64,000 nucleotides of DNA, taken from Halorubrum lipolyticum DSM 21995. GTDB taxonomy: Archaea; Halobacteriota; Halobacteria; Halobacteriales; Haloferacaceae. The notes beneath the pieces are model-generated. The model did not search any database, was not told the DNA's origin, and saw only the letters and a list, made by a program, of their open reading frames with translations. Position 1 is the stretch's first letter; every line of letters starts with the position of its first letter. Below are positions 35,708 through 43,827 of this stretch, in pieces. The position numbers and the translations under genes are program-made. The DNA is taken from assembly GCF_000337375.1 (NCBI RefSeq), contig NZ_AOJG01000009.1, positions 16,620 through 80,619 of the forward strand, given 5' to 3'.

Positions 35708-36892
35708 ATGCGCGATGAGTCAGGAACTGCGGTGATCCTCGCCGCGGGCGAGGGACGCCGGTTGGAGCCGCTGACGAACCGACGCCCGAAGCCCATGGTC
35801 CCCGTGGCGAACCGCCCGCTGCTCGAACACGTCGTCGAGGCCGTGGCCGCGGCGGGGATCGATCGGGTCGTCCTCGTCGTCGGGTACAGACAGGAGCGGC
35901 TCCGGAACCACTTCGGCGACGGCGACGACTGGGACGTGACGATAGAGTACGTCGAGCAATCGACGCAGCTGGGGACGGGACACGCGGTGTTACAGGCCGA
36001 ACCGGTCGTCGACGGGCCCTTCGTGGTGCTCAACGGCGACCGGATCGTCGACGCCGACGCGGTGTCGGCCGTTCGCGACCGCCTCCGCGACGGCGACGCG
36101 CCGCTTGTGACCGTCACCGCCGTCGAGCGGCCTCGCGACTACGGCGTCGTCCACCTCGACGGCGACCGCGTCACCGAGATCGACGAGAAGCCCGAGGGGC
36201 CGGTGGACACCAACCGCATCAACGCCGGCGTCTACGGCTTCACGCCCGCGATCTTCGACGCGATCCGAGCGACGAACACGGCCGGGGAGCTGGCGATCAC
36301 GGCGACCCTGAACGACCTGGCCGGGAGCGGCGAGGTGACCGCCCTCGGCTACGACGGCCGGTGGCTCGACGTGTCGAACCTCTGGGACGTGCTCTCGGTC
36401 AACGCGGCGCTGATCCACGACAGCGACCACGCCAGCGACGCGCCCGCGGCGGGACAGCGCGTCGGCGACACCGTCACCGTCGCCGACGACGTGGTCCTGG
36501 CCGGGAACGTGCGCGTCGGGCCGAACGCGACGCTGAGCGGGGCGACGGCGATCGGCAGCAACGTCTCGATCGCGGCCAACGCGGTCGTGGAGAACAGCGT
36601 GGTTCTCCCCGACGCCGTCATCGGTCCGGGGGCGGTCGTCCGCGACGCCGTCGTCGGGGGGAACGCGCGGATCGGGCCGAACGCGACGGTCGTCGGCGGG
36701 AACGCGACGGTCGTCGTCGGCGACGCCGTCCACCGCGACGTGACGCTCGGCGGCGTGGTCGGCGACAACGCGTCGATCGGCGGCGGCGCGACGCTCACCG
36801 ACGGCGCCGTGGTCGGCGACGACGTGCGGGCCGACGCGGGGGTCGTGATCGACGGGCGCGTCGAATCAGGTGCGGTCGTCAGGAGGGGATAA
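35708..36892 (+). CDS. Sugar-1-phosphate nucleotidylyltransferase with hexapeptide repeats
   Basis: A 394-aa GlmU-like protein. The N-terminal nucleotidyltransferase domain has LAAGEGRRLEPLTNRRPKPM and VLNGDRIVD. The C-terminal half is a left-handed beta-helix (repeats such as VGPNATLSGATAIGSNVSIA and GGNARIGPNATVVGG). It lacks the NFGAG and TGRRKLG acetyltransferase signature seen in the glmU copy at 27.5 kb, so it may only do the nucleotidyl step. It ends 2 bp before glmS, whose ribosome-binding site lies inside this gene's last codons. Confidence 0.85.
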   Translation: MRDESGTAVILAAGEGRRLEPLTNRRPKPMVPVANRPLLEHVVEAVAAAGIDRVVLVVGYRQERLRNHFGDGDDWDVTIEYVEQSTQLGTGHAVLQAEPVVDGPFVVLNGDRIVDADAVSAVRDRLRDGDAPLVTVTAVERPRDYGVVHLDGDRVTEIDEKPEGPVDTNRINAGVYGFTPAIFDAIRATNTAGELAITATLNDLAGSGEVTALGYDGRWLDVSNLWDVLSVNAALIHDSDHASDAPAAGQRVGDTVTVADDVVLAGNVRVGPNATLSGATAIGSNVSIAANAVVENSVVLPDAVIGPGAVVRDAVVGGNARIGPNATVVGGNATVVVGDAVHRDVTLGGVVGDNASIGGGATLTDGAVVGDDVRADAGVVIDGRVESGAVVRRG

Positions 36893-36894
36893 TC

Positions 36895-38784
36895 ATGTGT
36901 GGGATCATCGGCTACGTCGGCGAGCTGCACAGCGGCGGGCAGACTGACGGCGGAGACGGGAACGAGGCGACGGACGGCGGCACGCCCGGAAGCGTGGGCG
37001 CGATCGTCCACGAGGGGCTCCGCAACCTGGAGTACCGCGGGTACGACTCCGCGGGCGTCGCACTCGTGGGCCCGTCGAGCGGGCTCACCGTCGCGAAGCG
37101 GTCGGGCGAGGTCGACGGGCTTACCGTCCCGGACGTGCCGGACGCGACCCACGGGGTCGGACACACCCGCTGGTCGACGCACGGCCCGCCGACGGACGCG
37201 AACGCGCACCCACACACCGACTGCGTCGGCGACGTGGCGGTCGTCCACAACGGGATCGTCGAGAACTACGAGGCGCTTAAAACGGAACTGGCGGACCACG
37301 AGTTCACCAGCGACACGGACACGGAGGTCATCCCGCACCTGATCGAAGAGGAGCTGGCCGCCGGCGGCGAGGAGGACGGTGAGGACGCCGACCTCCTGGC
37401 CGCGGTCCGGCGCGTCGAGGACCGGCTGGAGGGGAGCTACGCGATCTGTGCGGTCCGCGAGGGCGACGACCGGATCGTCGTCGCGCGCCGCGGGAGTCCC
37501 CTCGTGTTGGGCCGCGGCGAGGACGCGGCGTTCGTCGCCAGCGACGTGACGGCCTTCTTAGAGCACACTCGCGACGTGACCTACCTCGAAGACGGCGACG
37601 TGGCGGCGCTGTCGCCCGACGGCGTCGAGATCTTCGCCGGCGGAGAGCCGGTCGAGCGCGAGGTCGAGCGGGTGACGTGGGAGGCCGACGCCGCCGAGAA
37701 GGGCGGCTACGAGCATTACATGCGCAAGGAGATCCACGAGCAGCCCGAGTCGCTCCGGCAGACGCTCGCGGGGCGGCTGGACGTCTCTGCGGGAGACGTG
37801 GATCTGGACGTGTCGTTCCCGCCGGGCTTCCTCGCCGATCTGGAGGAGATCCGGATCGTCGCCTGCGGCACCTCCTACTACGCGGGTCGATACGCCGCAC
37901 AGCTGTTCGAGGAGCTCGCCGGCGTGCGCGCCACCGTCGAGATCGCCAGCGAGTACGAGTTCGGCGCAGGTCGCACGCCCGACCGGACGCTGGTGGTTGC
38001 GGTCACACAGAGCGGGGAGACCGCCGACACCCTTGGGGCAGTGCGACGCGCGAACGCCGCGGGCGCGCGGACGTTCGCCGTGACGAACACCTTGGGGAGT
38101 ACGGTGACCCGAGAAGTGGACGGGACGGCGTTCATCCGCGCTGGCCCGGAGATCGGCGTGGCGGCGACGAAGACGTTCGCCTCGCAGGTGGCGACGCTCG
38201 CGATGCTCGCGGTGGCCGTGGGCCGCGATCGCGGGGCGTTGGCGGCCGCCGACGCGCGCTCCGTGCTGAAGGATCTGCAGGGGCTCCCGGGCGCGGTCCA
38301 GCAGGTGCTCGACGAGGAGGCGCAGGTGCGCGAGGCGGCCCGCGAGTACGGCGACGGCGAGGCGTTCTTCTTCGTCGGGCGCGCGCTGGGAGTCCCCGTG
38401 GCGCTCGAGGGCGCGTTGAAGCTCAAGGAGATCTCCTACGACCACGCCGAGGGGTTCGCGGCGGGCGAGTTGAAACACGGCCCGCTGGCGCTGGTGACGC
38501 CCGACACGCCCGTGCTGGCCGTGTTGACCGACGGCGCGCGAGCCGACGAGACGATGAACAACGTCACCGAGGCGCAGACGCGCGGCGCGCCGGCGTTGGG
38601 GTGCGTGTCCGCGGGCGATACGTACGACACGCTGGACGTGTCGTTCGAGGTCCCCAACGTGGGCGTCGCCGAGCCGCTGGTGGCGAACGTGTACCTGCAG
38701 CTGTTCGCCTACCACGTCGCGAACGACAAGGGACGGGCGATCGACAAGCCGCGGAACCTGGCGAAGAGCGTTACCGTGGAGTAA
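36895..38784 (+). CDS. glmS: Glutamine-fructose-6-phosphate aminotransferase
   Basis: Makes glucosamine-6-phosphate from fructose-6-phosphate and glutamine, the committed step to UDP-GlcNAc. The 629-aa protein starts MCGIIGYVGEL, with Cys2 as the N-terminal glutaminase nucleophile after Met removal. It has LRNLEYRGYDSAGVA and THGPPTDANAHPH in the glutaminase domain, then two SIS isomerase domains (ACGTSYYAGRYAAQL, TQSGETADTLGA) and the C-terminal DKPRNLAKSVTVE. An acidic Gly-rich insertion follows residue 13. The start is set by the Shine-Dalgarno sequence AGGAGGGG at 36881-36888. Confidence 0.96.
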   Translation: MCGIIGYVGELHSGGQTDGGDGNEATDGGTPGSVGAIVHEGLRNLEYRGYDSAGVALVGPSSGLTVAKRSGEVDGLTVPDVPDATHGVGHTRWSTHGPPTDANAHPHTDCVGDVAVVHNGIVENYEALKTELADHEFTSDTDTEVIPHLIEEELAAGGEEDGEDADLLAAVRRVEDRLEGSYAICAVREGDDRIVVARRGSPLVLGRGEDAAFVASDVTAFLEHTRDVTYLEDGDVAALSPDGVEIFAGGEPVEREVERVTWEADAAEKGGYEHYMRKEIHEQPESLRQTLAGRLDVSAGDVDLDVSFPPGFLADLEEIRIVACGTSYYAGRYAAQLFEELAGVRATVEIASEYEFGAGRTPDRTLVVAVTQSGETADTLGAVRRANAAGARTFAVTNTLGSTVTREVDGTAFIRAGPEIGVAATKTFASQVATLAMLAVAVGRDRGALAAADARSVLKDLQGLPGAVQQVLDEEAQVREAAREYGDGEAFFFVGRALGVPVALEGALKLKEISYDHAEGFAAGELKHGPLALVTPDTPVLAVLTDGARADETMNNVTEAQTRGAPALGCVSAGDTYDTLDVSFEVPNVGVAEPLVANVYLQLFAYHVANDKGRAIDKPRNLAKSVTVE

Positions 38785-38906
38785 CGCGGTTTGTCGGGGG
38801 GTCGGTCAGGGTCGAACGTGCGATAGCTCGACAGCGTTTGACGGTCGGCTCGTGGAGTGTTTGAGATCGGCTCGTGGGGTTTTGACGGTTGTTTCGTTGA
38901 GTCCGG

Positions 38907-39048
38907 ACACCCCTCGTTTCGTCTGTTCTCGTCGCTTCAGTCTGTGGTGGATCCTTCTCGCTTGACTCACACCCCTCATTTCGTCTGTTCTTGTTCAGCC
39001 AGAGGGTCCTCTCTCTCAGTCATCGACACCCCTCGTTTCGTCTGTTCT
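38907..39048 (-). repeat. Left ORB triplet
   Basis: Copies at 38907-38929, 38969-38991 and 39026-39048. The top strand reads ACACCCCTCGTTTCGTC..., so the G-string is on the minus strand. Copies 1 and 3 are identical; copy 2 has one change (CTCATTTC). The last copy ends 16 bp from the orc1 stop codon. Confidence 0.9.
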
Positions 39049-39064
39049 TCCGTTTGAAAACTGA

Positions 39065-40261
39065 CTACGGCTGATTCTCGATCGACTCGCGCGTCTCCAA
39101 GATGATTTCGGGGTCCAACGCGAGCTCGTATCGGTAGTGGACGCCGCCCGCACGCCCTTCGTTCTGTTCGGTCCGTTCGAGAAACCCGAGCATCGTGAGA
39201 TCCGCGAGGTGGTTTTGGATGCTCTTTAGCGTGGTCAGTGGATCGTGACCCCACTCTCGTGCGATCCGTTCGTACACCGCCTGAATCTCTTTAGAGCGTG
39301 CGGGAACGTCTCCGTTCACTTCGATCTGTGCGAGCGATTCTAAGATGAGCTGCCCGTGCATGGTCTGGTCGCGCAACTTGTCTTGCACGCGACCTCGCTG
39401 AACGCGCGCCGCAGCCACTTCGATGTGCGCGTCGGTGATCGCCGCCGCTCCCTGTTCTTCAGCGACATCGCCTCCCTCGCGGAGGAGATCGATCGCCTGT
39501 CGTGCGCTCCCGGTGTCTTTCGCGGCCTTCGCCGCTGCGAGCCGAATCGCAGACTCTTCACACGCACCGTCAACGAGCGCCTTCTCGGCTCTGGCAGTGA
39601 GGATCGACTGGAGTTCGTCTGCGTCGTACGGCGAGAAGGCCAGTTCTTTTTCCATCAGCGTGTCCTTGACTTTCGGGCTCAACGACGAGCGAAACGTGTA
39701 GTTGTTACTGATCCCGATCACGCCGACACGTGCTGCATCGAGGTGGCCGTTGGCGCGTGCGCGAGGGAGTTCGTACAGGAGTGAATCCGGGTCAGAAAGG
39801 TGATCAATCTCGTCGAGAATGAACAGAAATGTGCCGCCGCGCGCTTCCATCTCATCGTACAACGTTTCGAGGGCGTGTGACGTCGAGAGACCGGTTTCCG
39901 GAAACGTCTCTCCCTCGTCTCCGCGGATGCTATTGATAAGCGATCGAACCGTTCTATACACGCTGTCGTCGTTGCAGTTCCGGAAGTGAACGTGGAGTTC
40001 CTCGGCGGCGTCGCGCCGTTTTACTTCCGTCTGGAGGGCACTCATCATGTACTCCGTGACGGCCGTCTTTCCGACCCCCGTTTTTCCATAAATGAACACG
40101 TTTGCCGGGTTTCGTCCGAAGAGCACGTCTTTGAGTGCGGATCGGTACGCATCGATCTCGTCGTCCCGCTCGACAATAACGTCTGGACGATACTCCTCCG
40201 AGAGAATAGATTTGTCCTCAAAGAGCGTCTCAGTCATCTCCGTGAAGAGATCGTCAGACAT
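39065..40261 (-). CDS. orc1: Orc1/Cdc6 replication initiator
   Basis: A 398-aa origin-binding AAA+ ATPase that should recognise the flanking ORBs and open the origin. Walker A is YGKTGVGKTAV (about residues 59-69), Walker B is LFILDEIDHL, and sensor 1 follows in VGVIGISNNYTF. A winged helix with the ORB-reading wing lies at the C-terminus (about 300-390, TMHGQLILESLAQIE ... LTTLKSIQNHLADLTMLGFLERTE). All ATPase motifs are canonical, unlike the paralogue at 6.1 kb. The TTTAAA box at 40293-40298 is about 32 nt upstream of the start. Confidence 0.96.
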   Translation of the reverse strand: MSDDLFTEMTETLFEDKSILSEEYRPDVIVERDDEIDAYRSALKDVLFGRNPANVFIYGKTGVGKTAVTEYMMSALQTEVKRRDAAEELHVHFRNCNDDSVYRTVRSLINSIRGDEGETFPETGLSTSHALETLYDEMEARGGTFLFILDEIDHLSDPDSLLYELPRARANGHLDAARVGVIGISNNYTFRSSLSPKVKDTLMEKELAFSPYDADELQSILTARAEKALVDGACEESAIRLAAAKAAKDTGSARQAIDLLREGGDVAEEQGAAAITDAHIEVAAARVQRGRVQDKLRDQTMHGQLILESLAQIEVNGDVPARSKEIQAVYERIAREWGHDPLTTLKSIQNHLADLTMLGFLERTEQNEGRAGGVHYRYELALDPEIILETRESIENQP

Positions 40262-40290
40262 TGTTGATATTCCGTGGAACGCGGCTCAGT

Positions 40291-40340
40291 TATTTAAAAG
40301 TATGGTTCGTTTGTTTCTTTTGTTTCGTTTGCTTTGTCGT
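40291..40340. promoter_or_regulatory. orc1 promoter and T-rich candidate unwinding element
   Basis: TATTTAAAAG (40291-40300) is a TATA box for orc1 on the minus strand. It adjoins a T-rich tract (40306-40340, runs such as TTTGTTTCTTTTGTTTCG) with strong pyrimidine bias. Lying between the initiator gene start and the right ORB triplet, it is the best candidate in this locus for a DNA unwinding element. Confidence 0.6.
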
Positions 40341-40380
40341 TCTGACTGAGTGGGAAGTCAGTACCCGAACTGTGCAGCCC

Positions 40381-40524
40381 ACAACAGACGAAACGAGGGG
40401 TGTGACCGATGGCTCAGCGTGGTACCCCACCGGCCTGCTGAGAGAACAGACGAAATGAGGGGTGTGAGCTCAACGTGTTCAGAGTCTCGGTCCCAACCCA
40501 GATAACAGACGAAATAAGGGGTGC
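40381..40524 (+). repeat. Right ORB triplet
   Basis: Copies at 40381-40403, 40443-40465 and 40502-40524, with the G-string on the plus strand, opposite to the left triplet. Cores read GACGAAACGAGGGGTGT, GACGAAATGAGGGGTGT and GACGAAATAAGGGGTGC, so the copies become more divergent away from the gene. Confidence 0.9.
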
Positions 40525-40603
40525 GTCTCCGTTCAGCGGGTGGCAAATCCATCGTCGAGTCGCTACTCCAGCGAGACTCATCCAGCCACACCCAACACAC
40601 CAG

Positions 40604-40849
40604 CTAGAAACCCTTCTCGAAGGTCTCAAAGATCTGCTCTGCCCTCCGGGCGTCTGCGGGCTCGAAGCCGGCTTGGGCGACGGCATCCTGCCACGGGTCG
40701 AACCGGCGTGTGATCGTTGTCGCGGCGTATTCGCCGTGGTCGCGATACTCTTGCAGAGAAGGCGCCCGCTCGGCGACTGTCGCCGACAGCATGAGTGGTT
40801 CGGATACGCCAGGCGAGTGCGTCCCCTCTCGCTGTTTCGGGACTCTCAA
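40604..40849 (-). CDS. Small protein with homing-endonuclease-associated repeat
   Basis: An 81-aa protein. Residues about 24-66 (APSLQEYRDHGEYAATTITR then RFDPWQDAVAQAGFEP) match the pattern of the HNH-associated repeat: a helix, a Y-S/A-A-T-I-xxRF turn and a W-xxA-xxxAG end. This repeat usually reads DNA in homing endonucleases and archaeal regulators. No nuclease domain is present. It lies 80 bp outside the right ORB triplet. It could be a true small DNA-binding protein or a remnant. Confidence 0.5.
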   Translation of the reverse strand: MRVPKQREGTHSPGVSEPLMLSATVAERAPSLQEYRDHGEYAATTITRRFDPWQDAVAQAGFEPADARRAEQIFETFEKGF

Positions 40850-40910
40850 ACCGGACCTTGGTGACCGTGTCTCTCAGATCATCACGCTGCTGTCACCGAC
40901 ATCGCAGTCC

Positions 40911-40920
40911 ATTTATATAG
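40911..40920 (+). promoter_or_regulatory. TATA box for the initiating sugar transferase gene
   Basis: ATTTATATAG ends 21 nt before the ATG at 40942, a strong leaderless-type promoter at the left end of the glycan island. Confidence 0.65.
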
Positions 40921-40941
40921 ACTCGTCCTAACATACGGCTA

Positions 40942-42357
40942 ATGCTTTCCGGGTGGCAGTACCGACTGCGCAGCGTTGGTGGCGTCGCAGTCATTACTGC
41001 CCTTGCGGTTGCAGTCGCGAACAGCACCGTTGTCCACACCCTGCTCACTCGGTTGCCGGTGGTCGGTCGGCTGGCCGCGGACGCGCCGATGGGCGCCGAG
41101 CTCGTGTTCGAGATGGCGACGACGGTCGTCATCGTCACGGCGGCGTTTCTGCCGTTGTACAAGCCGCGGCCGCGGCGCATCCTCGATACGGTTGCGCTCA
41201 CCCAAAAGCGGGTGATGGTCGCCGTGCTGACGCTCGCCGCGATCGGCTACTTCGACTACACGTATCGACTCCCGCGGACGACGCTCATCGCGATCACGCC
41301 GCTGTTGCTCGTCATACTGCCCGCGTGGTTCGTCTGGATCCGGCGCCGACCGAGTGGTGACGCAGAGCGCGCGGTCATCGTGGGTGACGACCCGGCCGAG
41401 ATCGAGCGCCTGGCGAACGACATCGAGATGCCGCTGCTCGGATACCTGTGCCCCACGAGCGTGTTTCTGACTGAGCCGAAGTCGACGCCGGTGACGGCCG
41501 TCGCGGACGGTGGGTTCACGCTCGGAGGCCTGGATCGGCTGGGTGGGCTCTCTCGGATCGAGGACGTGCTGGTCGAGTGTGATATTGACACGGTCGTGTT
41601 GGCGTTCGAGCACACAGACCGGGCCGAGTTCTTCGGCGCGCTCGATGCCTGTTACGAGCACGGTGTTGACGCGCTTGTCCACCGCGACCACGCCGACCGG
41701 GTGTTGACTGCTGACGACGACGTCGGGACGCTGACCAACGTCGACGTCGAGCCGTGGGACATCCAAGACCACATGCTCAAGCGCGGCTTCGACCTCGTGT
41801 TTGCGGCGGTTGGGTTGGTGATGTTGAGCCCCGTCATCGGTGCGATCGCGGTCGCGATCAAGCTGGATGACGGTGGGTCGATCTTGTACAGTCAAGAGCG
41901 CACGGCGGTGTTCGGCGAGACGTTCGAGGTGTTCAAGTTCCGGTCGATGGTCCCCGAGGGGGAGTCTGTCGAGCCGGTCGATGACGAGTCGAACGATCGG
42001 ATTACGCGCGTTGGGGGACTGTTACGGCAGACGCATCTCGACGAGATCCCGCAGCTGTGGTCGATCCTCGTCGGCAACATGAGCGTCGTCGGGCCACGGG
42101 CCGTGTGGACTGAAGAAGAATCGTTGTTAGAGGCTCAAGAGCGGTCCTGGCGCAAGCGGTGGTTCGTCAAGCCAGGACTGACGGGGCTCGCGCAGGTGAA
42201 CGGCGCAAAGAGCACGGATCCGGAAGAGAAGTTGCGCTACGATCTGCAGTACGTCAAACAGCAGTCGTTCACCTACGATCTGAAACTCGTCGTTCGCCAG
42301 ATTTGGAAGGTCGGACTGGACGTGGTGGCGACGATCCGCGGGACGCCTACGGAATGA
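40942..42357 (+). CDS. Polyprenyl glycosylphosphotransferase (initiating sugar transferase)
   Basis: A 471-aa membrane enzyme that should transfer a sugar-1-phosphate to a polyprenyl/dolichyl phosphate, starting lipid-linked glycan assembly. The N-terminal half has four hydrophobic helices and a CoA-binding-like domain. The C-terminal half is the bacterial-sugar-transferase domain: the membrane hairpin KRGFDLVFAAVGLVMLSPVI, VFKFRSMVPEGES, RQTHLDEIPQLWSILVGNMS, VGPRAVW and KPGLTGLAQVNG. It is of the WbaP/WcaJ type. Position beside many sugar genes suggests it starts the repeat unit made here. Confidence 0.92.
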   Translation: MLSGWQYRLRSVGGVAVITALAVAVANSTVVHTLLTRLPVVGRLAADAPMGAELVFEMATTVVIVTAAFLPLYKPRPRRILDTVALTQKRVMVAVLTLAAIGYFDYTYRLPRTTLIAITPLLLVILPAWFVWIRRRPSGDAERAVIVGDDPAEIERLANDIEMPLLGYLCPTSVFLTEPKSTPVTAVADGGFTLGGLDRLGGLSRIEDVLVECDIDTVVLAFEHTDRAEFFGALDACYEHGVDALVHRDHADRVLTADDDVGTLTNVDVEPWDIQDHMLKRGFDLVFAAVGLVMLSPVIGAIAVAIKLDDGGSILYSQERTAVFGETFEVFKFRSMVPEGESVEPVDDESNDRITRVGGLLRQTHLDEIPQLWSILVGNMSVVGPRAVWTEEESLLEAQERSWRKRWFVKPGLTGLAQVNGAKSTDPEEKLRYDLQYVKQQSFTYDLKLVVRQIWKVGLDVVATIRGTPTE

Positions 42358-42478
42358 GACGTTTTGTTTCTGTGCACCCACCCCACCGTGTCGAGTGTTC
42401 TGTGAACGACACGGTGGGCCGTGGACTTGAGACCGAACGAATGAGTGGAACTGCGTAGTCACCGAGAGTGGCCGGAGC

Positions 42479-42718
42479 TCAGTCGTCAGATTCGGCCGTA
42501 CTGTCTGTTCCCTGTTCTCCGTCGCTCTGTGTGCCTCCAGTGAGACGCTGTTCGGCCTCGTCACGGTCTTCGGGGTAGCCGACGTCGATGCGCCAGCCGT
42601 CGAGGCCGATGGCGTCGATGGTCCGACCCGACTGGATGAGGAGATCGATCGCGTCGGAGATCTCGTACTCGTCGCGGTTCGACGGCTGGACGAGGTGACG
42701 TGAATCGACATACAACAA
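42479..42718 (-). pseudogene. Truncated duplicate of the aglF 3' end
   Basis: The 79-codon frame contains HLVQPSNRDEYEISDAIDLL and GLDGWRIDVGYPEDRDEAEQ, the same as residues near the end of the intact AglF at 43828-44601. It has a different acidic tail and no catalytic domain. Upstream of the match the similarity stops abruptly. It is a fragment left by a duplication, not a working enzyme. Confidence 0.85.
42541..42697. repeat. Direct repeat copy 1 (aglF tail)
   Basis: 157 bp matching 43899-44055 with ten mismatches by my count (about 94 percent identity). It flanks the two-gene cassette on the left. Confidence 0.85.
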
Positions 42719-42771
42719 GAATAATTCGAATCACCTCAAATTATTTCTACATAGGGGGTGTAGCGGGAGTC

Positions 42772-43290
42772 ATGAGCGACGAACCGTCCCGAAGCTGGAC
42801 TGACGGTCTGTCAGCGGCCGAGCGCGTCGAAGCGGTCGCACTCACTGTCGGCGAACCTCGAACGGCCAATTGGATCGCCGCAGAAGCCGAGGTCGCCCAT
42901 GAGACGGCGACGAAGTACCTCAACCGTCTCGTAGACGGCGGTACACTACGCTCGGATACACGCGGTCAGCAGACGACGTACGAGCCAGACCCGGTCGGTC
43001 AGTACCTCGTCGAGATGCGTGAACTCTACGACGACCACTCACCTGACGAGCTCGCTGCGAGCCTCGAAGAAATAACTGAGCAAATCCGAACGTGGAAGAC
43101 GAAATACGACGTCGAGACGGCCAACCAACTCCGCGCGAGCCTCAGCCAGACAGACGACGCCACAGACGAACACGACCGTCGACAAGTGGCCCGTGAGTGG
43201 GACCACCTCAAGACGCGCCGGCGTCTCGTCGAAGACGCACTCCGCCTTTACGATCGCTTCCCCGGTGAACGGCGCTCCGCGTCCGCATGA
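42772..43290 (+). CDS. Winged-helix regulator, likely antitoxin partner
   Basis: A 172-aa acidic protein starting MSDEPSRSWTDGLSAAERVE. Residues about 15-75 form a winged helix (AVALTVGEPRTANWIAAEAE, then VAHETATKYLNRLVDGGTLR) and the rest is helical with a LRLYDRFP ending. This matches a common haloarchaeal DUF7342-like regulator family. Its stop overlaps the next start by 4 bp (ATGA), and an AT-rich promoter (about 42735-42752) precedes it. In such pairs the first gene is usually a DNA-binding antitoxin; that role is inferred here. Confidence 0.75.
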   Translation: MSDEPSRSWTDGLSAAERVEAVALTVGEPRTANWIAAEAEVAHETATKYLNRLVDGGTLRSDTRGQQTTYEPDPVGQYLVEMRELYDDHSPDELAASLEEITEQIRTWKTKYDVETANQLRASLSQTDDATDEHDRRQVAREWDHLKTRRRLVEDALRLYDRFPGERRSASA

Positions 43291-43727
43291 ACCTCGGAGC
43301 GGAAAATCCGGCCCTCTACCGGACGCTCAAGGATGTGCTAGAACGACAAGCGGAGGTCACCTCCGTTCGATTCGAACCGGACGCGATCCAGAAGCGGTAC
43401 CTCGCCGCTGCGATCGACCCACAGCGGGTCGTCCCGCCGACCGGACCAAAGTCACCGCATCTCGAGGTCCACTGGAAGCTCACGCCGCCCCACGACGAGT
43501 TCAGGATCGACTACGCCGATCCAAATTCGGGGTTCCATTGCGGTTGGCATCAAGACGACGACCACGACGACCTCGGCGCAGCGCATTTCCAGTACCAGAC
43601 GGCTTCGATGGAAACCCCAGCGTACGAAGCGGTCGCGTTCGAAGCGGCGTCTCCCCCGAAACTCCTCTGGGAGTGCTGTGACGACCTCTTCAATAATGTG
43701 ATTCCCAGCTACGCGGCAGAATTGTAG
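43287..43727 (+). CDS. TumE/DUF6516-like putative toxin
   Basis: A 146-aa protein translationally coupled to the winged-helix gene. The central segment FRIDYADPNSGFHCGWHQDD, then DHDDLGAAHFQ, resembles the His/Asp-rich core of the TumE (DUF6516) toxin family. The rest is mixed alpha/beta with no membrane segment. The two-gene, 4-bp-overlap layout with an upstream DNA-binding partner is typical of toxin-antitoxin pairs. The family call is from memory of the pattern and should be tested by profile search. Confidence 0.6.
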   Translation: MNLGAENPALYRTLKDVLERQAEVTSVRFEPDAIQKRYLAAAIDPQRVVPPTGPKSPHLEVHWKLTPPHDEFRIDYADPNSGFHCGWHQDDDHDDLGAAHFQYQTASMETPAYEAVAFEAASPPKLLWECCDDLFNNVIPSYAAEL

Positions 43728-43827
43728 TGCGGGAGCCGTCCCGGCTCTACGACTCTATGGCGTGAGACTCCCCCGCGGACTGCAGCAAAGATCGCTCAAA
43801 CACCGCCGTGGTCCCGTTCTCGTCGTC

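Larger units (their letters stand above)
38785..40600. other. oriC: Replication origin region containing orc1/cdc6
   Basis: The region has six 23-bp ORB-like repeats in two triplets, one on each side of an orc1/cdc6 gene and in mirror orientation. Spacings are 62 and 57 bp on the left, 62 and 59 bp on the right. The G-rich half of the core (GACGAAACGAGGGGTGT) matches the archaeal ORB pattern of a GAAAC-type core followed by a G-string. The stretch 38785-38906 also has two TCGGCTCGTGG repeats 22 bp apart (38845, 38867). Confidence 0.85.

Noticed and set aside
38785-40600. ORB repeats considered as a CRISPR array
   Set aside because: There are only three copies per side, the spacers are about 35-40 bp but the repeats are non-identical, they occur in opposite orientations around an initiator gene, and no cas gene is present.
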